Positions 16,502 to 25,997 of a stretch of 64,000 nt of DNA are shown one piece after another. The notes under the pieces were generated by a model. It was not told where the DNA came from. It saw only the letters and a list, made by a program, of their open reading frames with translations, and did no database searches. The stretch is from Clostridium sp. KNHs205. Its GTDB lineage: Bacteria; Bacillota; Clostridia; Lachnospirales; Lachnospiraceae. Location: the NCBI RefSeq assembly GCF_000702945.1, contig NZ_JNLE01000003.1:4573501-4637500 (forward strand). The letters are read 5' to 3'. How positions within the stretch are numbered: the stretch's first letter is position 1; every line of letters starts with the position of its first letter. The position numbers and the translations under genes were made by a program.

Positions 16502-16703
16502 AATAAACTCCTCCATTTTCTCTTATCTGTTCTGCCCTTTGGGGCATCAGATAATTCTTTGTTGTTGTTTGTTACACTAATATTATGTTCCGAAACAATA
16601 GAAATACTCAGGTAATTTTTGCTATATTATGATGCGGTAATTTGTTTTATATAAAATATAATTTTAAATATTAATTGATGGCTAAGGGTGAGTTTTTGGC
16701 GAT

Positions 16704-16927
16704 GGACGGCTTATTGTACAAAAGAGAAAGAACTCATGCTTCAATTCCAAGGCATAAGAAGTCCTAATTCTCTGAAGTTTTTGTGCTGGTCATAATCTAA
16801 AACAGATAACTCGCTTCGCTCAGACAATCTGTTTTAGATTATAGCACAAAACCTTCAGAGAAAAGGACTTCTAATGCCTTTCCATAGGCGCATTCGTTCT
16901 TTCTCTTTTGTACAATTAGCCTGAAAT
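16704..16927. mobile_element. MITE-like hairpin element, copy A
   Basis: The ends form a 26-bp terminal inverted repeat with one mismatch (GGCT[T/A]ATTGTACAAAAG and onward). Complementarity continues inward, with interruptions, to a central stem ATCTAAAACAGAT/ATCTGTTTTAGAT around the loop AACTCGCTTCGCTCAGACA. The whole 224-bp segment can fold as one long hairpin, has no coding capacity, and matches copy B at 25998-26241 in opposite orientation. I see no clear target-site duplication. Confidence 0.8.
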
Positions 16928-17136
16928 CATTTTTAAAATCACACCTTTGCTGACGCTGCATGCCGTATCTGACTGCAGATGTGGCACTGCTGTAAGCAGG
17001 GTAAGAATTGTATTTCAATAATTCACACTAACACCATGAATACTGCAAATATTCTTGCAGTACTGCATAGATAAAAAGTTATAGAAAGTCTTTTTTCTCA
17101 CACTTAACTGTCCTTGAGTCTTGAGCAATTAACCAA
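16928..17136. other. intergenic region between hairpin element A and the DUF2298 gene
   Basis: No open frame with a ribosome-binding site is present on either strand. It holds a short palindromic stem around CTGCAG (16972) and otherwise AT-rich sequence. Confidence 0.4.
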
Positions 17137-17165
17137 GAGTGGAAATTGCTTTCTAATTTCCACTC
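17137..17165 (-). terminator. probable terminator of the DUF2298 gene
   Basis: GAGTGGAAATT and AATTTCCACTC form an 11-bp perfect stem with a 7-base loop, 37 bases past the stop at 17202. The following minus-strand sequence TTGGTTAATTG is only moderately U-rich, so this is less certain than the other terminators here. Confidence 0.55.
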
Positions 17166-17201
17166 AACCATTGCATATTATAAGTTTTCTTGTTTAGATC
17201 T

Positions 17202-19604
17202 TTAATCAGATACTTTAACCAAGAAGGATTCATAAAGCTTATCATCTCTTTCCGGCCATTCCATGACCAGTTCGCCTAGATTCTTTACAATCTCAGGGTT
17301 CATTTCAGGGAATTTTTCCTTCTCAAGTTCTCCAACATAGATATATTCGATGTTATACTTGTCGATAATCTGCTTTGCCTCATTAATATCTACCGTTGTA
17401 TATAGGGTTTTTATATCGGCGATTCTCTCTTCCAGGATGGAAGTATCACCTCTCCATAACCATTCGTGGACATACCAGCCTAAAACCGTCGGAAGACCTG
17501 TTGCCATGGATATACGTTCATTATCGGAATAGCTGTCACCATTTGCTTCCAGAACCACAGGTGTTCCCGTAACATTTTCATTGAGCCATTTAACAGCCTC
17601 GTAGTCGTCCGGCATTGATTCTTCCATAAAGGCAATGGCATCAAGGCCTTTATACTTTTCCTTGTCAAAAACATTGCCATACCAGGCTTTTATGGATACC
17701 TCACTATACCATAGGGTACATAGGAACAAGACCAGGGTTACAATTGTAAACTTCTTCTGCCAGGTAAAGATAGGTCTATGCAGAAATTTCGAAAAGATAA
17801 AACCGGAACAGGTTCCGAACAGGATAAATGCCTGGTAGGTTAACTTAAACATGGTATTGGCTCTTTTATAATCTCCTGTATAAATATCTCTTACATAGAT
17901 CAATTCCGGAATCAGAACCAGGCCAATTGCACATAGTCCAAGTGTAATACCAAATAAATCAGAAATCGTAAGGTTCTTTAGAAAGGCTTTTATTCCGGTA
18001 TAGTGTTCTTTCTGATTACCGGTATAGCTCTCAATAAGCTGCTGCTTTTCCTTTCTGTCATCAGGTACTAAGGTACCATTTGTTTTACAGATTTCCTCCA
18101 GTAACAGCTTCTGTCTCCTGTTGTTTGCCATTATTAGTTCGATTAACAAGCCGATTATCAGAGCTGCCGGCAAGCCCCAGAGTATAAGCAGCTGATAAAA
18201 GGGGGTATGGGTCTCAGCCAGGCTGATTTCCGTGGAAATCTGGTCGAAATTCAACGTAAAGGGTAAGGCTGTTATTTTAGATAATATTATGATAGCTGCT
18301 CCCTGAAGGGCTGTTATCCAAAGTGCTTTTAGTTTAAAGTTATGATAATCCAGATTATAGAATAAGATAACAGCTCCTGCTACTACAAAGTAAATAGGAT
18401 AGTCCCAGAAATTTGTAGTATGAAATATACCAATAAAGAAACCGATCAAAAGGGTATGAGGGTTAATCACCTCTTTTAAGATTGCCAGGTAGTTCTCTTT
18501 GCTGTTTCTGTTGTTATTTCCTGCCTTATCTTCCTGTTTCAAGCTCCTTCTTTTAAGCAGCCAGGCAAATAAAACAGCCGTTACTGTTAATACAAACATT
18601 ATGTTCAATACATGAGCATGGAGATCTCCAAGTATAAAAGAGTAACTTGGATACTCATGAATGGTCTTATCGTTGGTATCAGGGTTATAACCAATGTATC
18701 TGGTGGAGTTCGGAAACCAATAGTCTTTAAAGTCTCCCGTTATTCCAAAAAAAGAACGAATTCCAGGAACAACCCAATAGAATAGTACAAAATGCATATT
18801 TCCGGCAAGTGATACACCTGCTCCGGATAGTATACCTGCCAGACGTGCCCTGTTCCTGCCCTTTATCTGCTTGTCCTTAAAATAATGCAGGGTCATATTA
18901 TATGCAATGGAGAATGGAAGCATAAAACCAAAAGCCGCCAGGGTCATTAGCATAAGATTATAACCTTCATTTGCTCTTACAAAAGATAACTTTGTAAGGA
19001 AAGTTGCCAGAAACTGTCCAACATAATAGTAATTAATAGTACCGCCGGCAAACCACATATCACTGGGCGGCATATAATCTGATCTCATCATGGAGGCCAT
19101 AAAACCGTAGTCCATAAATTTTTCTGTTCCATGAGCTTCCGGTTTAAAACCTCTTATATAGGTCCAGATCAAAAAGAATATTAAAAACAGTAATTCCTCT
19201 GAAAGGATGGACTTAACTGTATCCGGCTCAAAGGTAACTTTCCTGTTTTTAGTTCTGACTATTATTACTGCATTAACTGCCAGCAGAATAATAAGTACTA
19301 TAACACAGGATGCAGAAGTAAATTTCAGTATCCTTAGTGATGACAGCAACCACACAAGATAACCTGTTAAGGCAATTCCTATTGTTTTTGAAAATAAATA
19401 GCCATTATCGTGAAATCCTTGAAATACTTTTCCTGACATCGGCAGAAAAACCATACCGATCAGGAAGAGTACAGCCCACCATTTAAAAAAAGAGGTAAAA
19501 TCTTCGCCTAACAACATGTGTCCCGCTAAAAATGTAATGAACATCAAGGCTATTATAAGTACTGTATAAAGGATATTTCCTATCCCTTTCTTTCTATCCT
19601 CCAT
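17202..19604 (-). CDS. DUF2298 polytopic membrane protein
   Basis: This 800-residue protein has roughly 16-18 hydrophobic helices. It carries the signature of the DUF2298 (YYY membrane protein) family: GTEKFMDYGFMASMMRSDYM, PPSDMWFAGGTINYYYVGQ and SYSFILGDLHAHVLN, and near the C-terminus a soluble segment with TVLGWYVHEWLWRG. The family has no firmly established reaction; the extracytoplasmic charged loops and the neighbouring GT2 and glf genes make a GT-C-like polyprenyl-sugar transferase plausible, but that is inference. It lies 116 bases after the GT2 gene on the same strand. Confidence 0.85.
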   Translation of the reverse strand: MEDRKKGIGNILYTVLIIALMFITFLAGHMLLGEDFTSFFKWWAVLFLIGMVFLPMSGKVFQGFHDNGYLFSKTIGIALTGYLVWLLSSLRILKFTSASCVIVLIILLAVNAVIIVRTKNRKVTFEPDTVKSILSEELLFLIFFLIWTYIRGFKPEAHGTEKFMDYGFMASMMRSDYMPPSDMWFAGGTINYYYVGQFLATFLTKLSFVRANEGYNLMLMTLAAFGFMLPFSIAYNMTLHYFKDKQIKGRNRARLAGILSGAGVSLAGNMHFVLFYWVVPGIRSFFGITGDFKDYWFPNSTRYIGYNPDTNDKTIHEYPSYSFILGDLHAHVLNIMFVLTVTAVLFAWLLKRRSLKQEDKAGNNNRNSKENYLAILKEVINPHTLLIGFFIGIFHTTNFWDYPIYFVVAGAVILFYNLDYHNFKLKALWITALQGAAIIILSKITALPFTLNFDQISTEISLAETHTPFYQLLILWGLPAALIIGLLIELIMANNRRQKLLLEEICKTNGTLVPDDRKEKQQLIESYTGNQKEHYTGIKAFLKNLTISDLFGITLGLCAIGLVLIPELIYVRDIYTGDYKRANTMFKLTYQAFILFGTCSGFIFSKFLHRPIFTWQKKFTIVTLVLFLCTLWYSEVSIKAWYGNVFDKEKYKGLDAIAFMEESMPDDYEAVKWLNENVTGTPVVLEANGDSYSDNERISMATGLPTVLGWYVHEWLWRGDTSILEERIADIKTLYTTVDINEAKQIIDKYNIEYIYVGELEKEKFPEMNPEIVKNLGELVMEWPERDDKLYESFLVKVSD

Positions 19605-19720
19605 CTATCGTCTGCTCCTCTAAGAATATTCGTATATCTGAATTATCATTTTATTAATGTGTTTAACTGGTATCTGGTGTCTTTTTTGATGCACAATGTG
19701 TAGTAACAGCAATAGAATCT

Positions 19721-20428
19721 TTAGTGAATATACTTGTTTATGGATGAAAAATCTTTTACTGCCTGTTTGCCGATTCGAAAGATTTTTTTCATATTTATAG
19801 AATTTACACCGCCCTGTCTTGGCCGGAAGGTGATAGGTACATATTTGACCTTTTTATGTTTTTTCGCATAGATAACTGAAATGATAACATTGGACAGATT
19901 ATAGTTTTCCGGGATAAGCTTTATATTTTCCTGTAAGGTTTTACTCTCCATCAAACGAAAAGGTGTGTTGGCATCTTTTATATTTACACGGAATACCAAC
20001 TGTAGCACTAATTTCAAAGTCTTGGTTACAAAGACCCTGGAGAAGCCATCCTGCCTGCCTTTACGGTAACCGATAATCATGTCATGATTTTTTCTGTCTT
20101 CCCAGAACTGCCAGAATTCTTCCGGCAGTGTCTGTCCGTCTGAGTCTGTTTGAAAGATATAGTCAGCACCTTCCTTAATAGCATAATTATACCCATAAAG
20201 AATGGTTGCCCCATGTCCTCCGTTTGGTTTTGTTAGTGGCAGGAAAGCCTCTCTTTCTTTTGAGGCTTCCTTCATCATCTCATAGGTTCTGTCTTTGCTG
20301 CCGTCATCGATAATAACCAGTCTGCTGCCGTCTCCTGCTCGTTGAACTACCTGATACCATTCATCAATTACATTAACGATATTCGCTTCCTCATTATATG
20401 CCGGTATGACTATAAACAGCTTATCCAC
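19721..20428 (-). CDS. family 2 glycosyltransferase
   Basis: The N-terminus has the GT2 pattern FIVIPAYNEEANI, LVIIDDGSKDRTYEM and the metal-binding QTDSDGQ, then a GYRKGRQDGFSRVFVTK segment as in dolichol-phosphate-mannose-synthase-like enzymes. No membrane tail is present. I place the start at the GTG at 20428: GGAGGAGG lies five bases upstream, whereas the ATG at 20449 has none. The GTG overlaps the last codons of glf by eight bases, so the two are translationally coupled. The substrate is not evident; transfer of a sugar to a lipid carrier is likely from the family. Confidence 0.88.
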   Translation of the reverse strand: MDKLFIVIPAYNEEANIVNVIDEWYQVVQRAGDGSRLVIIDDGSKDRTYEMMKEASKEREAFLPLTKPNGGHGATILYGYNYAIKEGADYIFQTDSDGQTLPEEFWQFWEDRKNHDMIIGYRKGRQDGFSRVFVTKTLKLVLQLVFRVNIKDANTPFRLMESKTLQENIKLIPENYNLSNVIISVIYAKKHKKVKYVPITFRPRQGGVNSINMKKIFRIGKQAVKDFSSINKYIH

Positions 20429-21515
20429 GGAAACCTCCTCCAAAGGCATTTAATACGCGCCTTACCACTCCATCCATATTATAATAACGATATTCTGCCA
20501 GTCTTCCAAGAAATACTACCTTTTCTTCTTTCTTCATCTCTGCCTGATAAAGCCTGAACTGTTCCTGATACTCTTTCGTAGGGAAAGGATAATAGGGCTC
20601 ACCTTCACTGGTTGGGAATTCTTTTAAGATAGTGGTCTTTTTATGTTCCTGTCCTGTAAGTTTCTTAAATTCAGTTATCCTGGTAAAATCATAGTCATTG
20701 GGATAGTTTACTACCGGTGCTTCCTGGTATTCTTCCCTGGAATAGGTTTCAAACTGGAAATCAATGCTTCTGTATGCCATTTTGCCATGTTTATAATCGT
20801 AGAAGTAATCCGTAGGTCCGGTGTAAATCAACTTATCATACTCCAGGTCTTTGATAATTTCCTTATAATCTGTATTAAGCATCACTTTGATTTTCTTATT
20901 ACTGATCATATTCTGGCACATCTTTGCATATCCGTATTTCGGCATCCCCTGATAAGTATCATTGAAATATCTGGTATCACGGTTTGCACGTATGGGAATT
21001 CTGGATATAACAGAAGTATCTAATTCTGCCGGGTCAACTCCCCATTGCTTTCTTGTATAATTTTCAAAGATTTTTTTATAAAGATCTTCTCCGACTTTAC
21101 TGAGCGCCACATCTTTACTGGTAGATACCTCGTCCATGGAAACTGCTTGTTTTTTTAAGAACTCCTCCACATCAAAGCAGCTAAGGTTTAAGTTGTATAT
21201 CTTATTGATGGTCTCAACTGTTATAGGCATCGGAACCAAATTACCGTCTACATAAGTCAGTACTCTGTGCCAAAAATGATGCCAGGGAGTAAACCGGCTT
21301 AAGTATTCGAAAACTTCCTTATCATTTGTATGAAAAATATGCGGTCCGTAGTTATGGATTAATATTCCCTCTTCATCATAGGAATCATACACATTTCCAC
21401 CAATGTGATTCCTTTTTTCAATAACCAGTACCTCTTCGTCCAGTACTTCGGCTATACGCTCTGCCGCTGTCAATCCAGCCAGCCCTGCACCTACTACAAC
21501 ATACTTATATTTCAT
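20421..21515 (-). CDS. glf: UDP-galactopyranose mutase
   Basis: Glf is a flavoenzyme that converts UDP-galactopyranose to UDP-galactofuranose for surface polysaccharides. The 364-residue protein begins with the FAD Rossmann motif VVGAGLAGLTAAERIAE and continues with IEKRNHIGGNVYD and YGPHIFHT. The conserved IPIRANRDTRYFNDTYQGMP and VFLGRLAEYRYYNMD segments are also present. It is coupled to the downstream GT2 gene and sits 22 bases after the AAA gene, suggesting one operon for a Galf-containing glycan. Confidence 0.95.
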   Translation of the reverse strand: MKYKYVVVGAGLAGLTAAERIAEVLDEEVLVIEKRNHIGGNVYDSYDEEGILIHNYGPHIFHTNDKEVFEYLSRFTPWHHFWHRVLTYVDGNLVPMPITVETINKIYNLNLSCFDVEEFLKKQAVSMDEVSTSKDVALSKVGEDLYKKIFENYTRKQWGVDPAELDTSVISRIPIRANRDTRYFNDTYQGMPKYGYAKMCQNMISNKKIKVMLNTDYKEIIKDLEYDKLIYTGPTDYFYDYKHGKMAYRSIDFQFETYSREEYQEAPVVNYPNDYDFTRITEFKKLTGQEHKKTTILKEFPTSEGEPYYPFPTKEYQEQFRLYQAEMKKEEKVVFLGRLAEYRYYNMDGVVRRVLNAFGGGFRG

Positions 21516-21537
21516 ACGCTACTCCTTTTATTTTCTC

Positions 21538-23130
21538 TTATTCTATATTAGTGACATCTGCCAGTGTGATGGTCTCTACCTGCTCTTTTGCAGGTTTTGT
21601 ACTGGATATCAGGCGGTTTGCCTGATTAACCAGAATTTTCTCAAAGATATTACGTATTCCTCTGGCATTGCCAAATTCTTTCGTATTTAATTTATCTAAA
21701 GTGCTTAGATATTTTTTTACGTATGTTACTGCCTCTTCTTCCATGCTTAATCCAGCATTCTTAGCCATTAACGTAAGAATTGCTGTCAATTCATCAGTGG
21801 TATAGTCAGGAAAGTCGATAAACCTGTTAAATCTTGATATTAGTCCGGTATTTGATTTAAGGAAGGTTCTCATCTCCTCTGTATAGCCGGCTACAATAAC
21901 CACCAGATTATCCCTGTTATCCTCCATCAGCTTCACCAATGCATCCACTGCTTCTTTTCCAAAATCCCCGGTAAGTTCATTTCCTGCAAGAGAGTAGGCT
22001 TCATCGATAAAAAGTACTCCTCCCAAGGCTTCCTCTACCACTTCCTTAACCTTAAGGGCAGTTTGTCCCACATATCCTGCTACAAGACCGCTTCTGTCAG
22101 TCTCAACCAGATTTCCTTTGCTTAGGATACCTAACTCTTTATAAATTTCAGCCATAAGTCTGGCTATGGTGGTCTTACCGGTTCCAGGATTTCCTGTATA
22201 GACCATATGATAGGAGAGGTTCATTGCAGGCATTCCATACTCTTCCCTGATACTCTTCATTTTTATGAGATTAATAAGGGAGTTAATTTCCTTTTTAACA
22301 TTGGACAGGCCAATCAATGCTTCTAATTCTGTTAACAGCTCCGATAACCTGCAATCTTGTGCTTCTTCTGCTTCTGTCTCAGTCTGGGCTAACGGATTGT
22401 CTATTAATACCGCTTGCCGGGTATTATCCTTTCGCTTTAAGAAATCTCCTGGGTCTGTACCATGATTTATCTGTTGTATATTTCTTAGTGTATCTCTCTT
22501 TCTTTGGTAATCCTCTTCTCCTGCTGCCCGGTTAAAGGTCTTTAGATATAATGGTGTGGCGTTGAATTCTTCACTGTTGATCTTACGAAATACTTCCCGC
22601 TCACTCATTCGGTAAATATCATTTCCATTGCTGTAAAATACACTTATCCTTTTGTAATATGCCATTAAAAAAGAGGCAGTATCCCTGTTTCTGGCATGAC
22701 TTAAATCTGTTAGTGAGAGAAGGATGTTAAACAAGGAATCTGTAAACTGTGCTGCCAGACTATCTTTCTTCTCAATATCATAAAGATTGCATAGCTGAAG
22801 CAGGATGGGTGGTGATTTCATAACCCTTTGTGCAGCATCTGTCAATTTCTCTTCTTTATTTCCTTCTGTCTCAAAGCCTAACATATCCTTTTTCGTTACT
22901 CTAAGGATATAGCTCGTCTCCTCTTTCGTAAGCAGGTTACAGGTATTGCATAATGAAACGGCCACGGCCTGAATATATAGGTCAAGTACCTCTTCAATGC
23001 TCTTATGGATGACGCTTTCCGGCGTCTCCCAATAGCCTTCCCTTAAAAGCAAAGAACAAAGAAGGTTCAGGTTATTGTAATTTTCATTACCAATCCCGTA
23101 TAAGGTTTCCGTTGAATAACTGCTGCGCAT
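21538..23130 (-). CDS. SpoVK/CbbX-like AAA ATPase
   Basis: The C-terminal half is a single AAA module: IGLSNVKKEINSLINLIKMK, Walker A GNPGTGKTT, Walker B GVLFIDEAYSL, and sensor segments VIVAGYTEEM and SRFNRFIDFPDY. The closest named relatives are stage V sporulation protein K and CbbX-type chaperones, which remodel partner proteins. The first 260 residues are a helical domain I do not recognise. The ATG at 23130 follows AGGGAGAG and is preferred to the ATG at 23190, which lacks a site. Its place directly before glf suggests it acts with the polysaccharide genes, though this is not proven. Confidence 0.85.
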   Translation of the reverse strand: MRSSYSTETLYGIGNENYNNLNLLCSLLLREGYWETPESVIHKSIEEVLDLYIQAVAVSLCNTCNLLTKEETSYILRVTKKDMLGFETEGNKEEKLTDAAQRVMKSPPILLQLCNLYDIEKKDSLAAQFTDSLFNILLSLTDLSHARNRDTASFLMAYYKRISVFYSNGNDIYRMSEREVFRKINSEEFNATPLYLKTFNRAAGEEDYQRKRDTLRNIQQINHGTDPGDFLKRKDNTRQAVLIDNPLAQTETEAEEAQDCRLSELLTELEALIGLSNVKKEINSLINLIKMKSIREEYGMPAMNLSYHMVYTGNPGTGKTTIARLMAEIYKELGILSKGNLVETDRSGLVAGYVGQTALKVKEVVEEALGGVLFIDEAYSLAGNELTGDFGKEAVDALVKLMEDNRDNLVVIVAGYTEEMRTFLKSNTGLISRFNRFIDFPDYTTDELTAILTLMAKNAGLSMEEEAVTYVKKYLSTLDKLNTKEFGNARGIRNIFEKILVNQANRLISSTKPAKEQVETITLADVTNIE

Positions 23131-23262
23131 ATATGTCTCTCCCTTAGCTGTATCGCCAGTAGTAACTGTCAGGGTGTGTTTGAAACTCATTGCACCGATA
23201 CTAAAATTAAACTTATATAGAAATATTATACAATATCACTATCAAAATAAAAAGAGGCAAAA

Positions 23263-25305
23263 TTATAAGGTTCCGCCTTTAAATGTCTCCAGCTTTACCT
23301 TTAGTTCAAGAGCATCTGTAAGTATGGTTTCCAGTTCTTCTTTTGTCAGCTGTTTTGCAGCTTCATTGGCTTCCATTAACACTTTGGCATCCTGATAGAT
23401 ATCGCCTAATTTAAATTCCATCTCACCGCTTTGCCTGATACCAAACATATCACCAGGGCCACGAAGTTTAAGATCCTCACCGGCTATATAGAAGCCGTCA
23501 TTGGATTGGTTTAATATCTCAAGCCTTTTTCTGATATCCTTTCCCGCTCTGCCACATACCAGGATACAATAAGATTGGGCATTACCGCGTCCTACTCTTC
23601 CTCTTAACTGATGAAGCTGGGCCAAACCGAAACGTTCTGCATTCTCAACCATCATAACCGTAGCATTGGGAACATTTACTCCTACCTCTACTACAGTAGT
23701 TGATACCAGCACCTGTATCTCGCCTTTTGTAAAACGCTCCATTATATCATTTTTCTCCTGGGGTTTCATTTTCCCATGAAGATAATCTATATTTGCAAAA
23801 GCAATGGCTTCTCTTAGCTTCTCCGTATACTCAATAACATTTTCGGCCTCAATTGCCTCACTTTCCTCCACCATAGGACAGATTACATAAGCCTGATGAC
23901 CTTCCTTTATCTGATTGCCTATAAGACGGTAAGCAGTACTTCTGTACCCTGTATCAACCACACAATTTTTAATAGGGTTTCTGCCTGCCGGCAGCTCGTC
24001 CACCAAGGAAATGTCCAGGTCTCCATAAAGAATAATCGCAAGGGTTCTTGGAATAGGCGTTGCACTCATAACCAGTACGTGAGGATGGTTTCCTTTATCC
24101 GATAATGTTTCTCTTTGCCTCACACCAAATCGGTGCTGTTCATCGGTTACCACCAGTGCCAAATTCCTGTATTCCGCCTTTTCCTGTATCAAAGCATGGG
24201 TTCCTATTATTATCTGGGCTTCACCGCTTTTGATACTCTCATAAACACCCCTCTTCGTGGCTGCAGTCATGGAGCCGGTTAAGAGAACTGTATTGACCCC
24301 ATAGTTCCTAAAGGACTCACAGATACTTTCAAAATGCTGTTTCGCAAGAACTTCTGTTGGGACCATAAGGCAGCCCTGGTAACCGTTCAGTGCAGTTAAC
24401 AGAAGGGACAGAGCCGCAAGAATAGTCTTACCGGAGCCTACATCTCCCTGCACCAGGCGATTCATGGAATGCTTGGATTCCAGATCTTTCTGTATCTCTC
24501 CCCACACTCTGTTCTGAGCATTTGTAAGCTTATAGGGGAGCTTATTAAGATAATCTGTAACTCCCTCCCGTTCCGTTAAAACATAATTATTATCCCATCC
24601 TGTCTTACTTTCCTTTACATGGGCTAAAGCCAAAGTAAATTGAAAGAATTCGTCAAAAATAAGCCTTCTTCTGGCTTCACCAAGAAGCTCCCTGTCTTTG
24701 GGAAAATGCACTTCCATTAATGCATTCTTACCATTCATCAGTTTATATTCTTTTATAATCCTTTTCGGCAGATACTCTCCGGTATCCTCTACGGCAGAAA
24801 GAGCATACTTAATAGATTTCGTCAGGAGATTATTGGTGATTCCATCTGTTAAGGGATACACAGGCTGTAAAATATTCATTTTCGTCCGGTACTCATCTCT
24901 TGTATAGATCTCAGGCTGCTCAATAACAAGAACACCATTTTTTCTTATGACCTTTCCTCTGAATATGTAATGGTAGCCGGATCTGAGGCGGTTCTTAAGA
25001 AAGGGCATATTAAACCAGCTGATGTTGATGGTACCGCTGGCATCCTTTACCCTCACGCCAATTATTTTCAAGTTTCTCACCTGCTTCACCAGCGGTGTAG
25101 TGATTACAGACGCCTCAATGGCAGCTTTCTCCCCTTCTTCCAGGGATTCAATAGGTTTTGGCGGCTCGTAAGCATCATAATCTCTGGGATAATGCCTTAT
25201 GAGATCGGCCACAGTAAAAACAGCTAATTTTGCCAGACCCTGTTCTGTCTTTTCACCAATCCCTTTCACAGAGGAAACAGAATCATTAAGTTTAAGATTA
25301 TTCAT
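23263..25305 (-). CDS. recG: ATP-dependent DNA helicase RecG
   Basis: RecG remodels branched DNA at stalled forks and in recombination. The 680-residue protein has an N-terminal wedge/OB domain (residues ~50-160, with GVRVKDASGTINISWFN), Walker A GDVGSGKT, DEQHRFG as motif II, SATPIPRT as motif III, and the C-terminal QLRGRVGRG helicase motif followed by GEDLKLRGPGDMFG. In Bacillus it lies just downstream of the rpmB-yloU-yloV string, as here. Upstream, the spacer to the 99-residue gene is filled by 68-bp tandem repeats; the ribosome-binding site GGGAG lies in the last of these. Confidence 0.97.
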   Translation of the reverse strand: MNNLKLNDSVSSVKGIGEKTEQGLAKLAVFTVADLIRHYPRDYDAYEPPKPIESLEEGEKAAIEASVITTPLVKQVRNLKIIGVRVKDASGTINISWFNMPFLKNRLRSGYHYIFRGKVIRKNGVLVIEQPEIYTRDEYRTKMNILQPVYPLTDGITNNLLTKSIKYALSAVEDTGEYLPKRIIKEYKLMNGKNALMEVHFPKDRELLGEARRRLIFDEFFQFTLALAHVKESKTGWDNNYVLTEREGVTDYLNKLPYKLTNAQNRVWGEIQKDLESKHSMNRLVQGDVGSGKTILAALSLLLTALNGYQGCLMVPTEVLAKQHFESICESFRNYGVNTVLLTGSMTAATKRGVYESIKSGEAQIIIGTHALIQEKAEYRNLALVVTDEQHRFGVRQRETLSDKGNHPHVLVMSATPIPRTLAIILYGDLDISLVDELPAGRNPIKNCVVDTGYRSTAYRLIGNQIKEGHQAYVICPMVEESEAIEAENVIEYTEKLREAIAFANIDYLHGKMKPQEKNDIMERFTKGEIQVLVSTTVVEVGVNVPNATVMMVENAERFGLAQLHQLRGRVGRGNAQSYCILVCGRAGKDIRKRLEILNQSNDGFYIAGEDLKLRGPGDMFGIRQSGEMEFKLGDIYQDAKVLMEANEAAKQLTKEELETILTDALELKVKLETFKGGTL

Positions 25306-25308
25306 AAA

Positions 25309-25588
25309 ACTCCCATCTGTGTGCTAAAGCACACATTTAAATCAGGATGTGAATTATGCTTTTCAAGAATTCACTTACTCCCGTCCGTGTGCTTTAGCAC
25401 ACATTTAAATCAGGATGTGAATTATGCTTTTCAAGAATTCACTTACTCCCGTCCGTGTGCTTTAGCACACATTTAAATCAGGATGTGAATTATGCTTTTC
25501 AAGAATTCACTTACTCCCGTCCGTGTGCTTTAGCACACATTTAAATCAGGATGTGAATTATGCTTTTCAAGAATTCACTTACTCCCGT
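25309..25588. repeat. four tandem 68-bp repeats
   Basis: Four near-identical copies run from 25309 to 25580, with eight further bases of a fifth. Landmark positions of the shared ACACATTTAAATC are 25331, 25399, 25467 and 25535, a strict 68-bp spacing. Each unit holds two hairpins, GTGTGCTTTAGCACAC and GTGAATT...GAATTCAC. On the minus strand the repeat includes GACGGGAGTAAGTGA, which is the end of the upstream gene, so the array arose by tandem duplication of the gene-end/spacer segment. Confidence 0.95.
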
Positions 25589-25874
25589 CTTCTTTCGATT
25601 TTATATCTATCTCAAATACTTCCTTTGCATTAGACTTATAATCTTTTCTAAGCCAGAAATACAAAACCCAATTAAGCGTTAATAAAGGCAGGGTGATTCC
25701 TATTGCTATTCCAATTTTAATCAGTTCCTTATCATTCTTATTGAGTACAATCAAGAAAAAATTCACATAAGGCCCAAGCAATATAAGGCTCTGTAATATA
25801 AAAATAAACAATTTTGGTTTAAACCTTTTTTCTATATCTTTTAAAGCTCTCTCTTTCGTTGGTTTTTCCCTCAT
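25575..25874 (-). CDS. small two-helix membrane protein (99 aa)
   Basis: The protein has a basic N-terminus, two hydrophobic segments (about 23-43 and 52-72) and a charged C-terminus ending KSKEDGSK. I do not recognise the family. Its last codons and stop lie inside the first unit, on its strand, of the 68-bp tandem array that separates it from recG. No ribosome-binding site of canonical strength is visible before the ATG, so its expression is uncertain. Confidence 0.5.
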   Translation of the reverse strand: MREKPTKERALKDIEKRFKPKLFIFILQSLILLGPYVNFFLIVLNKNDKELIKIGIAIGITLPLLTLNWVLYFWLRKDYKSNAKEVFEIDIKSKEDGSK

Positions 25875-25997
25875 ATACTATTACATAACCCTTTTCATGC
25901 TCTATCATCATCATCATTATTATAGGTTAATATAAACAGACGTAATCATGGAATTATAACCAAAAAAATCGAGCATTAAAAGCCTTGTTTCCATCCA

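Noticed and set aside
12964..16980. Two similar ATCTGA(T/C)TGCAGATG stems as copies of a repeat family.
   Set aside because: The shared segment is only about 16 of 20 bases with no flanking similarity, so chance or a common short motif is adequate.
25309..25588. CRISPR array.
   Set aside because: The four copies are directly adjacent with no unique spacers and no cas genes are nearby.
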